From NCBI RefSeq assembly GCF_047308265.1, contig NZ_JBKQWY010000001.1, positions 1 to 64,000 on the forward strand: a stretch of 64,000 nt of DNA, written 5' to 3'. The position numbers and the translations under genes were made by a program. The DNA comes from Maricaulis sp047308265 (GTDB lineage Bacteria; Pseudomonadota; Alphaproteobacteria; Caulobacterales; Maricaulaceae). The notes below the pieces were generated by a model that made no database searches, had not been told where the DNA came from, and saw nothing but the letters and a program-made list of their open reading frames with translations. The first letter of the stretch is position 1; each line of letters starts with the position of its first letter. Shown here in pieces: positions 1-9,110 of the stretch.

Positions 1-116
1 TCGATCAGCAGAACCGACAGGCCTGCCTGACCGGCACGCGCAGCGCAGAACAGGCCCGCGGCCCCGGCGCCCAGGACGATGAGGTCATAATCGGCTCGCG
101 CAAACACGCTCGTCAT
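1..116 (-). CDS. FAD/NAD(P)-dependent flavoprotein, N-terminal part only
   Basis: The reading frame starts with ATG at 116 and runs off the left edge, so only about 38 residues are visible. They contain a dinucleotide-binding Rossmann start, a strand followed by GAGAAGL and a helix, which binds the ADP part of FAD. The wording (YDLIVLGAGAAGLFCAARA) is closest to the HI0933/BaiN family of flavoproteins, but the short fragment cannot exclude other FAD-dependent oxidoreductases. It is divergent from the DsbA-like gene at 242. Confidence 0.6.
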   Translation of the reverse strand, partial: MTSVFARADYDLIVLGAGAAGLFCAARAGQAGLSVLLI

Positions 117-241
117 GCGAATTCCTTTCGAACCCTGTCCGCCCTATCGCGCCTTTCGGTTCAAACCCACCCATCGGCATTTCGCCTTGTCTTGACAAGT
201 GGTGCCAACACTTCGCCAATCGCACTCAGGGAGATCCGACC

Positions 242-1351
242 TTGATCAAGACACTCGTACCGCAAATCCTGACCAGCCGAACCCTCGCCGCCCTGTCTTA
301 CAGCGGACGTGCCGCTATCCGTCGGATCAGACGCGAACCGCCTGTGCTTCAGGCCTTCATCGAGCCCGGCGAACCCTATTCCGAACTACTGGCTCAAGCC
401 CTTCCGCCCTTGGCCGATCGACTGGGTGCCCGGATACACTGGCACCAGGTCGGTCCGCCCGTTGCATCTGCAGCACCGGAACGCGAGCGCCTGGCACGCT
501 GGTCACAACAGGACGCCGAGCTACTCGCGCAGGAGTACGGTCTCGACCCGAACGCCAGCCCCAGCGCCTCCCTCGACATGAGCCCGGTGGAAACCGGAGA
601 GGCTTTGCGTCTCAAACTCGGGCACTATGCCAGTGCCATGACCTGGTTCGAGGGAGAGTGGTTTTGGGGCATAGACCGTCTCCACTTCCTGGAAAACCGG
701 CTAGGAGGTGGGCGGCAGGATCTCACGCTCGCTCCGCCACGCCTGCCGGAGATGGAACTGGGCGGCGAAATGGACGTCTATCTCTCCCTGCGCAGCCCCT
801 ATAGCTATTTAATACTTGAACGCTTGGCGCAGGTCCGATCGGTCTGGAACACCCGGATTCATCTCAAACCGGTTCTGCCCATGGTGATGCGGAACCTGCC
901 GGTACCCTGGGCGAAACGGGTCTACATCGTGCGCGATTGCACACGCCTGGCCGATTATCAGGGCTGTGATTTTGGCAGGATCCACGACCCGCTGGGGCCG
1001 GGGGTCGAGCGGGGGCTGGCCGTGCTCCATCATGCACTGTCCAACAATAAAGGGTTCGGGTTTGCGTTGAGTTTCCTGCGCGGCGCTTTCAGTGAAGGCG
1101 TGGACGCGACAACGCCGCAAGGGCTGAACCACCTGGCCCAGCGCGCGGGCCTGTCCTGGGATCAGGTCCGAGCTGCCCTCAACGATGAAAGCTGGAAAGA
1201 GGCGTTTGAGCTCAATCGACAGGCCCTGTTCGAGATGGGCTTGTGGGGCGTGCCCAGCCTGTCCGTAGACGGACAATTTGCCTTCGGCCAAGATCGTCTG
1301 GCCCGGGCGGCGGGTTGGTTGGCAAAATCAGCAACGCCTTCCGAAAGTTAG
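242..1351 (+). CDS. DsbA-family / HCCA-isomerase-like thioredoxin-fold protein
   Basis: A 369-residue protein read from TTG at 242. An AGGGAGA ribosome site seven bases upstream supports this unusual start. The C-terminal half (from about residue 178) begins with a strand and an SLRSPYSYL segment and ends with GVPSLSVDGQFAFGQDRL, both typical of the 2-hydroxychromene-2-carboxylate isomerase / kappa-GST branch of the DsbA fold. In that branch the active residue is a Ser rather than a CxxC pair, and no CxxC is seen here. The N-terminal half looks like a decayed second copy of the fold, so the protein is roughly twice the usual family length. The substrate is unknown; the family suggests a glutathione-dependent isomerase or transferase. 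Confidence 0.7.
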   Translation: MIKTLVPQILTSRTLAALSYSGRAAIRRIRREPPVLQAFIEPGEPYSELLAQALPPLADRLGARIHWHQVGPPVASAAPERERLARWSQQDAELLAQEYGLDPNASPSASLDMSPVETGEALRLKLGHYASAMTWFEGEWFWGIDRLHFLENRLGGGRQDLTLAPPRLPEMELGGEMDVYLSLRSPYSYLILERLAQVRSVWNTRIHLKPVLPMVMRNLPVPWAKRVYIVRDCTRLADYQGCDFGRIHDPLGPGVERGLAVLHHALSNNKGFGFALSFLRGAFSEGVDATTPQGLNHLAQRAGLSWDQVRAALNDESWKEAFELNRQALFEMGLWGVPSLSVDGQFAFGQDRLARAAGWLAKSATPSES

Positions 1352-1793
1352 AGCGATCTGCCTCCGAATGAAGAGGCGAGCAAACTGAACGCTACATCAA
1401 TATATAGGCGCTTTTTCTCAGGTCTCCCCCAAATATGGGCTTGTAATACGAATACAGTTCAGCTTCATATGTCATATGGATGACGAACACCGAAGGGTGG
1501 GCATCACCAAGAGAGACTGAGCGGAACTCTTTGTGCAGCCTTCCGTGGGCTGCAAGGAACGGATTCTTACGTTCCGCGCGTTTGAGTATGACTTTGAATG
1601 AGCGAGATTGACGCGAGCTTGAGCCATAAAATCTGACGGATGTTACTGGAGATATCCGGAAGAGCGTTTGCCTGATCTATCGACCAACTAGCGCAAACAT
1701 GGCCAAGAGGGGATGGCTCCCGCCAGAGTCATCCCCACTCTCGCTCTGGAAAGCACAAGGCTTTCTCTCACCCTTGCCGGACATCCCCAGCCG
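1352..1793. other. 442-bp gene-free stretch
   Basis: No convincing reading frame, RNA gene or hairpin terminator was found between the DsbA-like gene and the end of the MipA/OmpV gene on the other strand. The stretch is more AT-rich than the neighbouring genes around 1390-1500. It presumably holds the two convergent transcript ends. Confidence 0.5.
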
Positions 1794-2591
1794 TCAGAAC
1801 TGACGACCGATCGCAATACCTGCGAAGAACTGGTCATCAGAACCACGCACACTGACCAGCGGGCTATCCGCAAAGTCACCCTGCAATTTGGAATAGTTCG
1901 AAATAAGCCACAAGGACCAATCATCGCTGAAACGGTAATTGGCCAGCGCAGTCAGTCCCACATCTCGGATGCCCCCATCCGCAGCAAACGTGTCGAGACC
2001 GGTCAGAGCTGATTCCTCTGCAGAGATCGACATGAGCTGGTCGGCATAGTCGTCCGGCGAACCGGAAACACTGGCACTGAGCGCAAAGATCAGGGATTCA
2101 GAAACCCCAAACCCGTAAGTCGCGCTGGCTTCCCAGGTGATGCCGTCAAATGTCCCGGTGATGTCTGTACCCACACGGCCCGACAGGAAAACCCGGTCGC
2201 GCGGCAGGAAGACCTCATTGGCCACCTGGGCGCGCACAAACCCTCCCCCAACGACACCAGCGTCCACATCCGGCATCAATCGCACGACAGTGTCATCGAT
2301 ATCCCCCGCATCGCGGCCCTGCAGATAGCGGACATAGGGGCCATACTGGATTGCACTGTCCGGATTGATGGTCAGGGTCAGCCCTGGGCCATCCGTCTCG
2401 ATCCGCATGCCCGCGATACGACCGCGCACGGCACCAAAGGGGATAACGCGAAAATCATCCGATCCCAGATAGTCGGGTGTATAAGCCGCGCCTGCTGCGA
2501 TCATGAGACCGGGATCCTCGCCCCGTTGAGCTTGGGCGGCGCCCGCCAGACACACGGTGGACAAGGCGGCAACAGCTAGACGCAAAACCAT
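1794..2591 (-). CDS. MipA/OmpV-family outer-membrane beta-barrel protein
   Basis: A 265-residue protein. The start at 2591 is chosen because GGAGG lies nine bases ahead of that ATG; the frame is open further up but has no ribosome site there. Residues 1-22 form a signal peptide ending in an AQA-type cleavage site. The rest alternates short strands with turns, with a YTPDYLGSDDFRVIPF segment near the start of the mature protein and a terminal aromatic residue (GRQF), as expected for an outer-membrane barrel inserted by the BAM machine. MipA in E. coli scaffolds murein enzymes and OmpV is a porin-like protein; which role applies here cannot be told. It is transcribed alone. Confidence 0.82.
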   Translation of the reverse strand: MVLRLAVAALSTVCLAGAAQAQRGEDPGLMIAAGAAYTPDYLGSDDFRVIPFGAVRGRIAGMRIETDGPGLTLTINPDSAIQYGPYVRYLQGRDAGDIDDTVVRLMPDVDAGVVGGGFVRAQVANEVFLPRDRVFLSGRVGTDITGTFDGITWEASATYGFGVSESLIFALSASVSGSPDDYADQLMSISAEESALTGLDTFAADGGIRDVGLTALANYRFSDDWSLWLISNYSKLQGDFADSPLVSVRGSDDQFFAGIAIGRQF

Positions 2592-2668
2592 AACAACAAA
2601 CCTCCAAATGGTATGCGAACAGACATGTCGCACCCGGTCGGGAAGTCAAGCAGGCATTGCGAGCTCTG

Positions 2669-3358
2669 CTAAAACTCGTACGGCTCGTGATCGAGAAGCC
2701 GCAGCGTATAGGCGGCATCACCCAGCTCATTCATGTGGCGATCAGCGCTGAGAACGCCTGTCACATATACCGGATCCCACATGCGCTCGACACGAATGGG
2801 CTCGTCAATCGTGACATAGACAATCTGGTTCGGCGGCGGGGGCGGGGTGTGAACACAGGCACCAAAATAGGGGACCAGCAGGAATTCGCTGATCATGGCT
2901 CCGCGCTCATACTCCAGGGGCAGGATGAAGCCCGGCATCTTGATCGTTTCACCGATCAGACTCTCTTCCACATTGAATGTACCGATCTGAATGGCCGGCC
3001 CGCCGAAATGGTTCATTTCAGACATCATCTGCGTGGCGTTGTAGAGCTGTTCGATCCGCTCCATCTCACCTTCTGGCAGAAGGTCATCCCAGTTGATTTC
3101 GATAAAGTCGGTAGCCTCACCCGCCGGTTGTGTTTCAGACCCGGTCGTCGACGGCACCTCGACACTGGTGGACAGACTGGCCAGCAGGCGGTTGTCGGCT
3201 ACGCTTCCGGCTTCACTCTCCAGCTCAACCACGGCAGCGGTTTCCGCCTCCACAGTCTCGGCCGTATCGGCTTCAGCTTCGCCGCCCCCGGCAGAACACG
3301 CGATCAGCCCCAAAGTGAAAATCGGTAGCACAGACACAGACAACCATTCGCGCGTCAT
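2669..3358 (-). CDS. DUF3299-family lipoprotein, partner of ABC exporter
   Basis: A 229-residue protein with a lipobox (LGLIAC, lipid-modified Cys21) followed by an acidic Ala/Glu-rich linker to about residue 75. The C-terminal half is a DUF3299 domain with GFILPLEYERG, ACVHTPPPPPNQIV and a closing YTLRLLDHEPYE. The start at 3358 follows an AAGGG site. It is the last gene of a set with a permease and an ATPase just upstream on the same strand. DUF3299 lipoproteins occur next to such permease-ATPase pairs in the zinc-regulated Zrg cluster of Vibrio, so a role in a metal-linked envelope transport system is inferred. Confidence 0.8.
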   Translation of the reverse strand: MTREWLSVSVLPIFTLGLIACSAGGGEAEADTAETVEAETAAVVELESEAGSVADNRLLASLSTSVEVPSTTGSETQPAGEATDFIEINWDDLLPEGEMERIEQLYNATQMMSEMNHFGGPAIQIGTFNVEESLIGETIKMPGFILPLEYERGAMISEFLLVPYFGACVHTPPPPPNQIVYVTIDEPIRVERMWDPVYVTGVLSADRHMNELGDAAYTLRLLDHEPYEF

Positions 3359-3387
3359 ATTGAAACCCTTCAAAATCAAGGCTCTGA

Positions 3388-4629
3388 CTAGAGCCGGATC
3401 GACAATCCATCCGTCAGCGACAGTCTCAGCGACCGCCAGGCCGGCAGTAGCCCCATAACGCCGCCCGCAATCGTCACGCCGGCAATCGTCAGGACATCCA
3501 TCAGGCCAGGGCCTGCCAATTGAACAGATAGACCATACTGCGAAGCGACCCAGCCCGTCAGGCCCATCAACAGCGTATGGACGATCACAAATCCGCCAAG
3601 CGCACCCGCGAGTGACAGGATCAGTGTTTCACTCACGATCAGGCCAAACACATGTGCAGGACGGGCGCCAACAGCGCGCAGGATAGACATTTCCCGCCGC
3701 CGTTCATTGACGCTCGATGACAGACTCGTCAGAACGCTGATCAGCCCCACCAGTACCACAAAGACGGAGATGGCCTGCAGAGCACGCTCGCCGGCCCCGA
3801 TCACCGTCCACAACTGACTGAGCGCCACACCCGGGATGACCGCGCTCAGGGCCTCGGCGGGATAGGTATTGATCTGCCTTTGAATACGAAGGATCTGCAC
3901 GGGACTGTCCATGCCCAGAAGGAAAGCCGAGATCTGCTGCGGCTCATGACTGTGGTCATGCTCGTCCTCATCCTCATGCGCCTCGACCAGACCATGCATG
4001 GCATCCAGGCCTTCCAGGCTCACATGGACGCTGCGATCGACCGGGGTGCCTGTCGGCGCGAGGATGCCGACGATCCGGAAGGGATAGTTATCATGCTCAG
4101 CGAAACTGACCGCGCCCACTCCATGAGCCAGGACGATCTCCTGACCGAGACCATATTCGAGCGCACGCGCCACCTCGGCGCCCAGGACCACCTCGTCAGG
4201 CTCCGCGAACCAGCCCCCCTGCGACAGTCGCAAAGACTGGTCTCCCGCATATTTATAGCGCTCGAGATACGCTTCCGTCGTGCCGATCACCCGATAACCG
4301 CGGTGACTGTCTCCCAGTGATAGCGGCACCGTCCAGGCCACACCGGGCGCGTTTGCGATCTGCTCATAACTCTCCCAGCTCACCCCCCCTGTCGGGTCAC
4401 CGATGCGGAATACGGTATAGAGCAAGAGATTGATGGAGCTGGACCGGGCGCCAACAATCAGATCCGTGTCCGAGATAGTCATCTCGAAACTCGCCCGTGC
4501 CCCCGTCCGCACCTTTTCTACCCCGAGAAAAAGACAGACGCTCAGCGCTACGGCCAAAATCGTGAACAGGGCCGACATGCGTCGATTGGCCAGACTTTTC
4601 AGCGCCAGTTGAACGATCATGAACCGCAT
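3388..4629 (-). CDS. MacB/FtsX-type ABC transporter permease with His-rich loop
   Basis: A 413-residue permease with one N-terminal membrane helix (about 18-38), a large periplasmic domain, and three C-terminal helices (about 285-305, 335-360, 375-400): the FtsX/MacB/LolE topology. These permeases are mechanical devices or lipoprotein/peptide exporters rather than solute importers. The periplasmic domain carries a striking acidic and histidine-rich stretch near residues 215-230 (EAHEDEDEHDHSHEP), which suggests metal binding. Its start overlaps the stop of the upstream ATPase (TGATG), implying coupled translation. The ATPase and DUF3299 neighbours match the zinc-regulated Zrg arrangement; no DUF2796/ZrgA protein is present in the window. 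Confidence 0.85.
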   Translation of the reverse strand: MRFMIVQLALKSLANRRMSALFTILAVALSVCLFLGVEKVRTGARASFEMTISDTDLIVGARSSSINLLLYTVFRIGDPTGGVSWESYEQIANAPGVAWTVPLSLGDSHRGYRVIGTTEAYLERYKYAGDQSLRLSQGGWFAEPDEVVLGAEVARALEYGLGQEIVLAHGVGAVSFAEHDNYPFRIVGILAPTGTPVDRSVHVSLEGLDAMHGLVEAHEDEDEHDHSHEPQQISAFLLGMDSPVQILRIQRQINTYPAEALSAVIPGVALSQLWTVIGAGERALQAISVFVVLVGLISVLTSLSSSVNERRREMSILRAVGARPAHVFGLIVSETLILSLAGALGGFVIVHTLLMGLTGWVASQYGLSVQLAGPGLMDVLTIAGVTIAGGVMGLLPAWRSLRLSLTDGLSIRL

Positions 4630-5336
4630 CAGACCGTCTCCCCGGCTGTATTGATCTCGCGCAAATCGACCACGCGCTCAAAAGAACCCGCCAAGCCCGG
4701 ATCATGGCTGACAAACAACAGGGCTGCGCCAGTCCGGGCGCATTCCTCTTTCAAAAGCCCGATAAAGGCATCGCGCGTATCAGCATCAAGCGCCGAGGTA
4801 GGTTCATCGGCGATCACCAGTCCCGGAGAACCGATCAGCGCCCGGGCGGCGGCAACGCGTTGCTGTTGTCCGACCGACAGATTGACGGCCGGACGGGTCA
4901 GAACATCGCCCTCCAGGCCCAGCCGGTTCAGTAGGCGCAGGGCTTCAGAGCGATCACTCCCTTCGACGCGCCGCGCGCGCGCCGATGAAAACCGCAGCGG
5001 CAGGAGCACATTCTCGATCGGGCTGAGGAAGGGCAGAAGGTTGAACAGCTGGAAGATCACGCCCAGCTGATCGGCACGCAGGGCATCGCGACGCGAGTCA
5101 CTCAGCGCAGTCATGTCGACACCCAGCACGTTTATCTCGCCCTGCTGGGGTTTGGACACGCCGGCGATCAGTCCCAGCAGCGTACTCTTGCCTGAGCCGG
5201 ACGGGCCAACAAGAAAGACACGTTCACCCCGTGAGAGTGAAAAACGATCCACATCCAGAACAGGGGCCTGGCCGGGCCAGGCAAACACTACAGACTTGAT
5301 CTCGATGGCAGCGTCTTCAGTGGGAGAAGCGGTCAT
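4629..5336 (-). CDS. ABC transporter ATP-binding protein (MacB/LolD type)
   Basis: A 235-residue ATPase that energises the downstream permease. Visible motifs are Walker A (GPSGSGKST, about residues 47-55), the signature (LSVGQQQRVAAARAL), Walker B (LVIADEPTSALD) and a switch His (FVSHD). The signature's first glycine is replaced by Val-Gly in place of Gly-Gly, which is common in the LolD/MacB group. The start at 5336 is preferred because homologues begin close to the first beta strand; an upstream ATG at 5414 would run into the moeB gene. It is the first gene of the ATPase-permease-DUF3299 operon. Confidence 0.85.
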   Translation of the reverse strand: MTASPTEDAAIEIKSVVFAWPGQAPVLDVDRFSLSRGERVFLVGPSGSGKSTLLGLIAGVSKPQQGEINVLGVDMTALSDSRRDALRADQLGVIFQLFNLLPFLSPIENVLLPLRFSSARARRVEGSDRSEALRLLNRLGLEGDVLTRPAVNLSVGQQQRVAAARALIGSPGLVIADEPTSALDADTRDAFIGLLKEECARTGAALLFVSHDPGLAGSFERVVDLREINTAGETV

Positions 5337-5380
5337 GGCACTCGGCAAACAACTAGCGGAAGAGCCGTTATATGGGAGCC

Positions 5381-6145
5381 CTATAGACCTGTCGAGGCGG
5401 ACACAGAACCGCACCCTGTGCAGGCTGGGTCCCGGGGCAGGCGGACGGTCCGCCCAGTCAGACTCAACCCGTCAAACAGGTACAGGCGTCCATCCAGCGT
5501 CTCTCCGGCCGAACAGATGTGTTTGATGGCTTCAAGCGCCATCATCGATCCGATCACACCGGTCAACGCACCCACAATTCCCACAGCCGCGCAGGTCTCG
5601 GCATCGGGTGGTGCCTGGGGCACCCAGCACCGGTAACACGGGCTCTGCGGCGACGCGTTGAACAGCCCCACCTGGCCATCCCAGCGACCGACTGCTCCTG
5701 ACACCAGTGGGATCCCGAGGGCGCGGCTCGCCGCGTTGACCGCATAGCGAGTCTCGAAATTGTCGCAGCCATCCAGGATCAGGTCCGCGCCAGCCAAGAT
5801 CGACTGCGCGTTTGAGGTATCAAGCATTCGGGCCACGGTGTCGATCCGTGTCCCCGGATGGAGTGCGCTGAGCCGTTCGGCACCAACTTCGACCTTGGGC
5901 CGCCCCACATCAGGGGTAGTGAACAGGATCTGGCGCTGCAGATTGCTGAGGCTGACCGTATCTTCGTCGACCAGGGTCAGTTGTCCGACACCCGCTGCAG
6001 CGAGATAGAGCGCGGCCGGTGCGCCCAGACCACCTGCCCCGATCAGCACGATATGCGCCTTCGCGAGCGCCTGCTGACCCGCACCGCCAATCTCGCGCAA
6101 CATGATGTGTCGCGCGAAGCGTTCGATATCGATTTCATCGGTCAT
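5381..6145 (-). CDS. moeB: MoeB/ThiF/HesA-type adenylyltransferase (E1-like)
   Basis: A 254-residue E1-like enzyme that adenylates the C-terminal glycine of a ubiquitin-like sulfur carrier (MoaD or ThiS) for molybdopterin or thiazole synthesis. It shows the nucleotide-binding loop GAGGLGAPAALYL (36-48), the DGCDNFETRYAVN segment that positions Mg-ATP, and two CxxC pairs (C170/C173 and C242/C245) forming the structural zinc site. The start at 6145 fits the conserved family N-terminus (IERFARHIMLREIG). It lacks the C-terminal rhodanese domain seen in longer MoeBR proteins. No moaD or thiS gene is in the window, so the partner is not known. Confidence 0.87.
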   Translation of the reverse strand: MTDEIDIERFARHIMLREIGGAGQQALAKAHIVLIGAGGLGAPAALYLAAAGVGQLTLVDEDTVSLSNLQRQILFTTPDVGRPKVEVGAERLSALHPGTRIDTVARMLDTSNAQSILAGADLILDGCDNFETRYAVNAASRALGIPLVSGAVGRWDGQVGLFNASPQSPCYRCWVPQAPPDAETCAAVGIVGALTGVIGSMMALEAIKHICSAGETLDGRLYLFDGLSLTGRTVRLPRDPACTGCGSVSASTGL

Positions 6146-6270
6146 AGGACAGGAGTTGGCTGAGTGCGCTCGATCAATCAAGGGCCCGGGCGTGGAAAAC
6201 CCGTCCGGATGACCGGCCAATCTCACTGATAAACTGGCGAGACAGGTCAAAACACGGCAGTGTCCGCGCC

Positions 6271-7578
6271 ATGTCGACCCTTTCCGCCCCAACCCTCTCC
6301 GAGAGCCAAAACCGCCTGCTCACATGGCTGTTGCGAGATCGCCCCAATGTCTTCCTTACCGGTCGTGCCGGGACAGGAAAAACCACGTTGATGCGCGAAT
6401 TCCTGCGACGTGCGGGCAGCCGAGCCGCCGTTCTGGCCCCGACCGGTGTCGCCGCTATGCAGGCGGGCGGACAGACCATCCACTCGTTCTTTCATTTTCC
6501 GCCGCGCCTGATTGAGGGCCGCGATATCAAGAAAGTAAGGCACCGGCGCGCAATTCAGGCCCTGCACACCCTGGTGATTGACGAAATCTCGATGGTGCGT
6601 TCCGACATGATGTGGGCCATCGATGCCGCACTACGTCTCAACCGGGACAGTGCCGAACCGTTTGGCGGCGTCCAGATCATTCTGGTGGGCGATCTGGCTC
6701 AGCTACCACCGGTTATCCAGGGGGCGGAGGCGGAGTATCTTGAACTCTCCCACCTAGGCCCCTTTTTCTTCCATCCACCCAGCTTTCGCGATGCAGGGAT
6801 TCAAATGGTCGAGCTGGAGGAAGTCTTCCGACAGTCGGACGAAGATTTCATCGACATCCTGAACGCTGTTCGTGATGGCGATATCGACGGAGACCAGGCC
6901 GAACGTCTGAATGAGCGAGTTACCGGGCTCTCCGGCCTGGAAGCGAGCTTGACCCATGTGGTCCTGACCGCGACCAATGAAGCCGCAAACCGGATCAACC
7001 AGGCCCGGCTCCAGGGGCTCAATACACCCGGACGATCCTTCGATGCCAAGATCGAGGGGCAGTTTGATCCACGCCTGTTTCCCATGGACAATCCATTGTT
7101 CCTGAAGATCGGTGCCCGCGTCATGCTCACCCGAAATGATCCCGGTGGCCGCTGGGTCAACGGAACACTCGGCGAGATCGAGGGATTTGACGAGGCGGCC
7201 GTTCGCGTTCGGATCGGTGATCAGGTGTATGCGGTCGAGCCCCAGAAATGGGAACGCAATGCGTATGAATTTGATCCCGCAAAACAGGGGCTGACGCAGT
7301 CGGTCAAAGGGGCCTACACGCAATATCCGCTGCGTCTGGCCTGGGCGATGACCATTCACAAGGCCCAGGGCCTGACACTCGACAAGGTGTATCTGGACCT
7401 GGCCCGGCGTCTGTTCGCCCACGGCCAGGCCTATGTCGCGCTTTCAAGGGCTCGTACACTGGACGGCCTGGAGCTGTCGCGCCCGCTCACCCCCCAGGAT
7501 ATCATCGCCGACCCGCGGATATTTGACGTAAAATCCTTCTGCGATCCCGCGCCGTCAAGCGTCCTCCTGGACCGCTAG
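6271..7578 (+). CDS. Pif1-like ATP-dependent DNA helicase
   Basis: A 435-residue superfamily-1B helicase. Walker A is GRAGTGKT (residues about 31-38), followed by LAPTGVAA (motif Ia), VIDEISMV (Walker B, motif II) and GDLAQLPPV (motif III). The C-terminal UvrD_C_2 part has MTIHKAQGLTLDKV and YVALSRARTLDGL (motifs V and VI). Pif1 proteins unwind 5'-3' and resolve G-quadruplexes and forks. Bacterial copies of this size are compact two-RecA-lobe forms without the yeast N-terminal region. It is divergent from moeB and convergent with cysK. Confidence 0.88.
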   Translation: MSTLSAPTLSESQNRLLTWLLRDRPNVFLTGRAGTGKTTLMREFLRRAGSRAAVLAPTGVAAMQAGGQTIHSFFHFPPRLIEGRDIKKVRHRRAIQALHTLVIDEISMVRSDMMWAIDAALRLNRDSAEPFGGVQIILVGDLAQLPPVIQGAEAEYLELSHLGPFFFHPPSFRDAGIQMVELEEVFRQSDEDFIDILNAVRDGDIDGDQAERLNERVTGLSGLEASLTHVVLTATNEAANRINQARLQGLNTPGRSFDAKIEGQFDPRLFPMDNPLFLKIGARVMLTRNDPGGRWVNGTLGEIEGFDEAAVRVRIGDQVYAVEPQKWERNAYEFDPAKQGLTQSVKGAYTQYPLRLAWAMTIHKAQGLTLDKVYLDLARRLFAHGQAYVALSRARTLDGLELSRPLTPQDIIADPRIFDVKSFCDPAPSSVLLDR

Positions 7579-7628
7579 TCAGCATCGAAAGAGCACTGAA
7601 GGGCCTCATCAAACCCGTGCTCGCGCTA

Positions 7629-7655
7629 TGGGGACAGGCCTCAGGCCAATCCCCA
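7629..7655. terminator. Strong hairpin between convergent genes
   Basis: TGGGGA and TCCCCA arms enclose an inner GGCCT/AGGCC stem between the convergent stops of the Pif1-like helicase gene and cysK. There is no T-run on either side, so it would be a weak intrinsic terminator or an RNA-stabilising end structure shared by both transcripts. Confidence 0.45.
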
Positions 7656-7668
7656 CAACGCCCATGCC

Positions 7669-8622
7669 TCAGACGCCGTCGAAAAGCGCGGTAGATAGAT
7701 AGCGCTCCGCACAGCTGGCCAGCATCACCACAATCGTCTTGCCTGCCATATTATCCCGTGCCGCGATCTCGGCTGCTGCCTTCAGGGCCGCACCCGAGGA
7801 AATTCCGCCCGGCACACCTTCAAGGCGGGCCGCCTCACGGGCCGTCGCAAAAGCCTCGTCATTGGACACCGTCACGACCTCGTCGATCAGATCGGTCTCG
7901 AGGATGTCCGGCACAAAACCGGCACCAATGCCCTGGATCTTGTGCGGTCCGGGAGCTCCACCCGACAGGATCGGGCTATCGGTTGGCTCGACCGCGACAA
8001 CATGGAAACCCGGCTTGCGGGCCTTCAATGCGGACGCCACACCGGTGAGTGTGCCGCCTGTTCCGACGCCGGACACCAGAACATCGGCCTCTCCGGCCGT
8101 GTCATTCCAGATCTCTTCAGCCGTTGTCTTGCGGTGGATCTCCGGATTGGCCGGATTGGCAAACTGGCTCGGCATCACAGCGCCGGGCGTCTCGGCCAGC
8201 AATGCCTCGGCCTTGGCGATCGCCCCCTTCATGCCCTTGGCCGCTTCTGTCAGCACGAGTTCCGCACCCAGGTATTTGAGCAAGGCCCGGCGTTCCATCG
8301 ACATGCTTTCCGGCATGGTGAGGATGAGCCGGTGCCCGCGCGCCGCTGCGACAAAGGCCAGTCCGATACCGGTATTGCCCGATGTGGGCTCGACCATGAC
8401 GGCGCCCTCGCCCAGCTTGCCGGCCGCTTCGAGAGCATCAATCATCGCCACGCCAATCCGGTCCTTGACGGAGGCCAGCGGATTGAAAAACTCCAGCTTG
8501 GCCAGGATCCGGGCCTTGGCCCCATGGGCCTTGGCGAACTGGCCCAGCTCGACCAGCGGCGTATCGCCAATGGTCTCGGTGATATCGGAATAGATGCGGC
8601 CGCGGCCGGGTTGCATGCTCAT
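7669..8622 (-). CDS. cysK: Cysteine synthase A (O-acetylserine sulfhydrylase)
   Basis: A 317-residue PLP enzyme that makes L-cysteine from O-acetylserine and sulfide in the cytoplasm. The PLP lysine sits in NPLASVKDRI (about K53), the substrate loop is TSGNTGIGLA and the phosphate-binding loop is GVGTGGTLTG, all intact. Start 8622 follows AAAGG by eight bases; a second in-frame ATG two codons later is possible. It is the last gene of the coaC-coaB-dut-cysK run and lies 32 bp after dut, so cysteine supply is physically linked to coenzyme A synthesis, which consumes cysteine. Confidence 0.93.
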   Translation of the reverse strand: MSMQPGRGRIYSDITETIGDTPLVELGQFAKAHGAKARILAKLEFFNPLASVKDRIGVAMIDALEAAGKLGEGAVMVEPTSGNTGIGLAFVAAARGHRLILTMPESMSMERRALLKYLGAELVLTEAAKGMKGAIAKAEALLAETPGAVMPSQFANPANPEIHRKTTAEEIWNDTAGEADVLVSGVGTGGTLTGVASALKARKPGFHVVAVEPTDSPILSGGAPGPHKIQGIGAGFVPDILETDLIDEVVTVSNDEAFATAREAARLEGVPGGISSGAALKAAAEIAARDNMAGKTIVVMLASCAERYLSTALFDGV

Positions 8623-8654
8623 GCCTTTATCCTTTGTCCTGAATACGGAAAGTT

Positions 8655-9110
8655 CTAGACGCCTGTGGATCCGAAGCCGCCGCTTCCCCGCTCGGTCTCG
8701 TCCAGTGCCTCTGCAACGGTCCACTCAGCCTGAATGACCGGTGCAATGACCATTTGCGCGATGCGTTCCCCGCGCTGAACGACAAAATCATCCTGACCAT
8801 GATTGATCAGATTGACCTTGATCTCACCGCGATAATCCGCGTCCACCGTGCCCGGCGCATTGACACAGGTAATGCCTTTTTTGGCTGCGAGGCCGGATCG
8901 CGGACGCACTTGGGCCTCAAAACCCGGCGGCAGGGCGATCGCAATTCCGACCGGGATCAATCGCCATTCCCCATGCGGGATCACGACGGGTTCGTCTGCC
9001 GCAATGGCGGCCCGCAAATCCATGCCGGCCGACAAGGCCGTCTCATAGGCGGGCAGGGCCAGACCCTCATAGTGCGGCAGGGGTTTGATCTTGACGTTCA
9101 CGGTATTCAT
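8655..9110 (-). CDS. dut: Deoxyuridine 5'-triphosphate nucleotidohydrolase (dUTPase)
   Basis: A 151-residue trimeric dUTPase that hydrolyses dUTP to dUMP and pyrophosphate, keeping uracil out of DNA and feeding thymidylate synthesis. Family motifs are complete: MDLRA (motif 1), RPRSGLAAKKGI (motif 2), NAPGTVDADYRGEI with the catalytic Asp (motif 3), RIAQMVI (motif 4), and the C-terminal glycine-rich arm RGSGGFGSTG (motif 5) that closes over the neighbouring active site. Its ATG overlaps the coaB stop as ATGA, so it is translationally coupled to coenzyme A synthesis genes, an order common in proteobacteria. Confidence 0.95.
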   Translation of the reverse strand: MNTVNVKIKPLPHYEGLALPAYETALSAGMDLRAAIAADEPVVIPHGEWRLIPVGIAIALPPGFEAQVRPRSGLAAKKGITCVNAPGTVDADYRGEIKVNLINHGQDDFVVQRGERIAQMVIAPVIQAEWTVAEALDETERGSGGFGSTGV

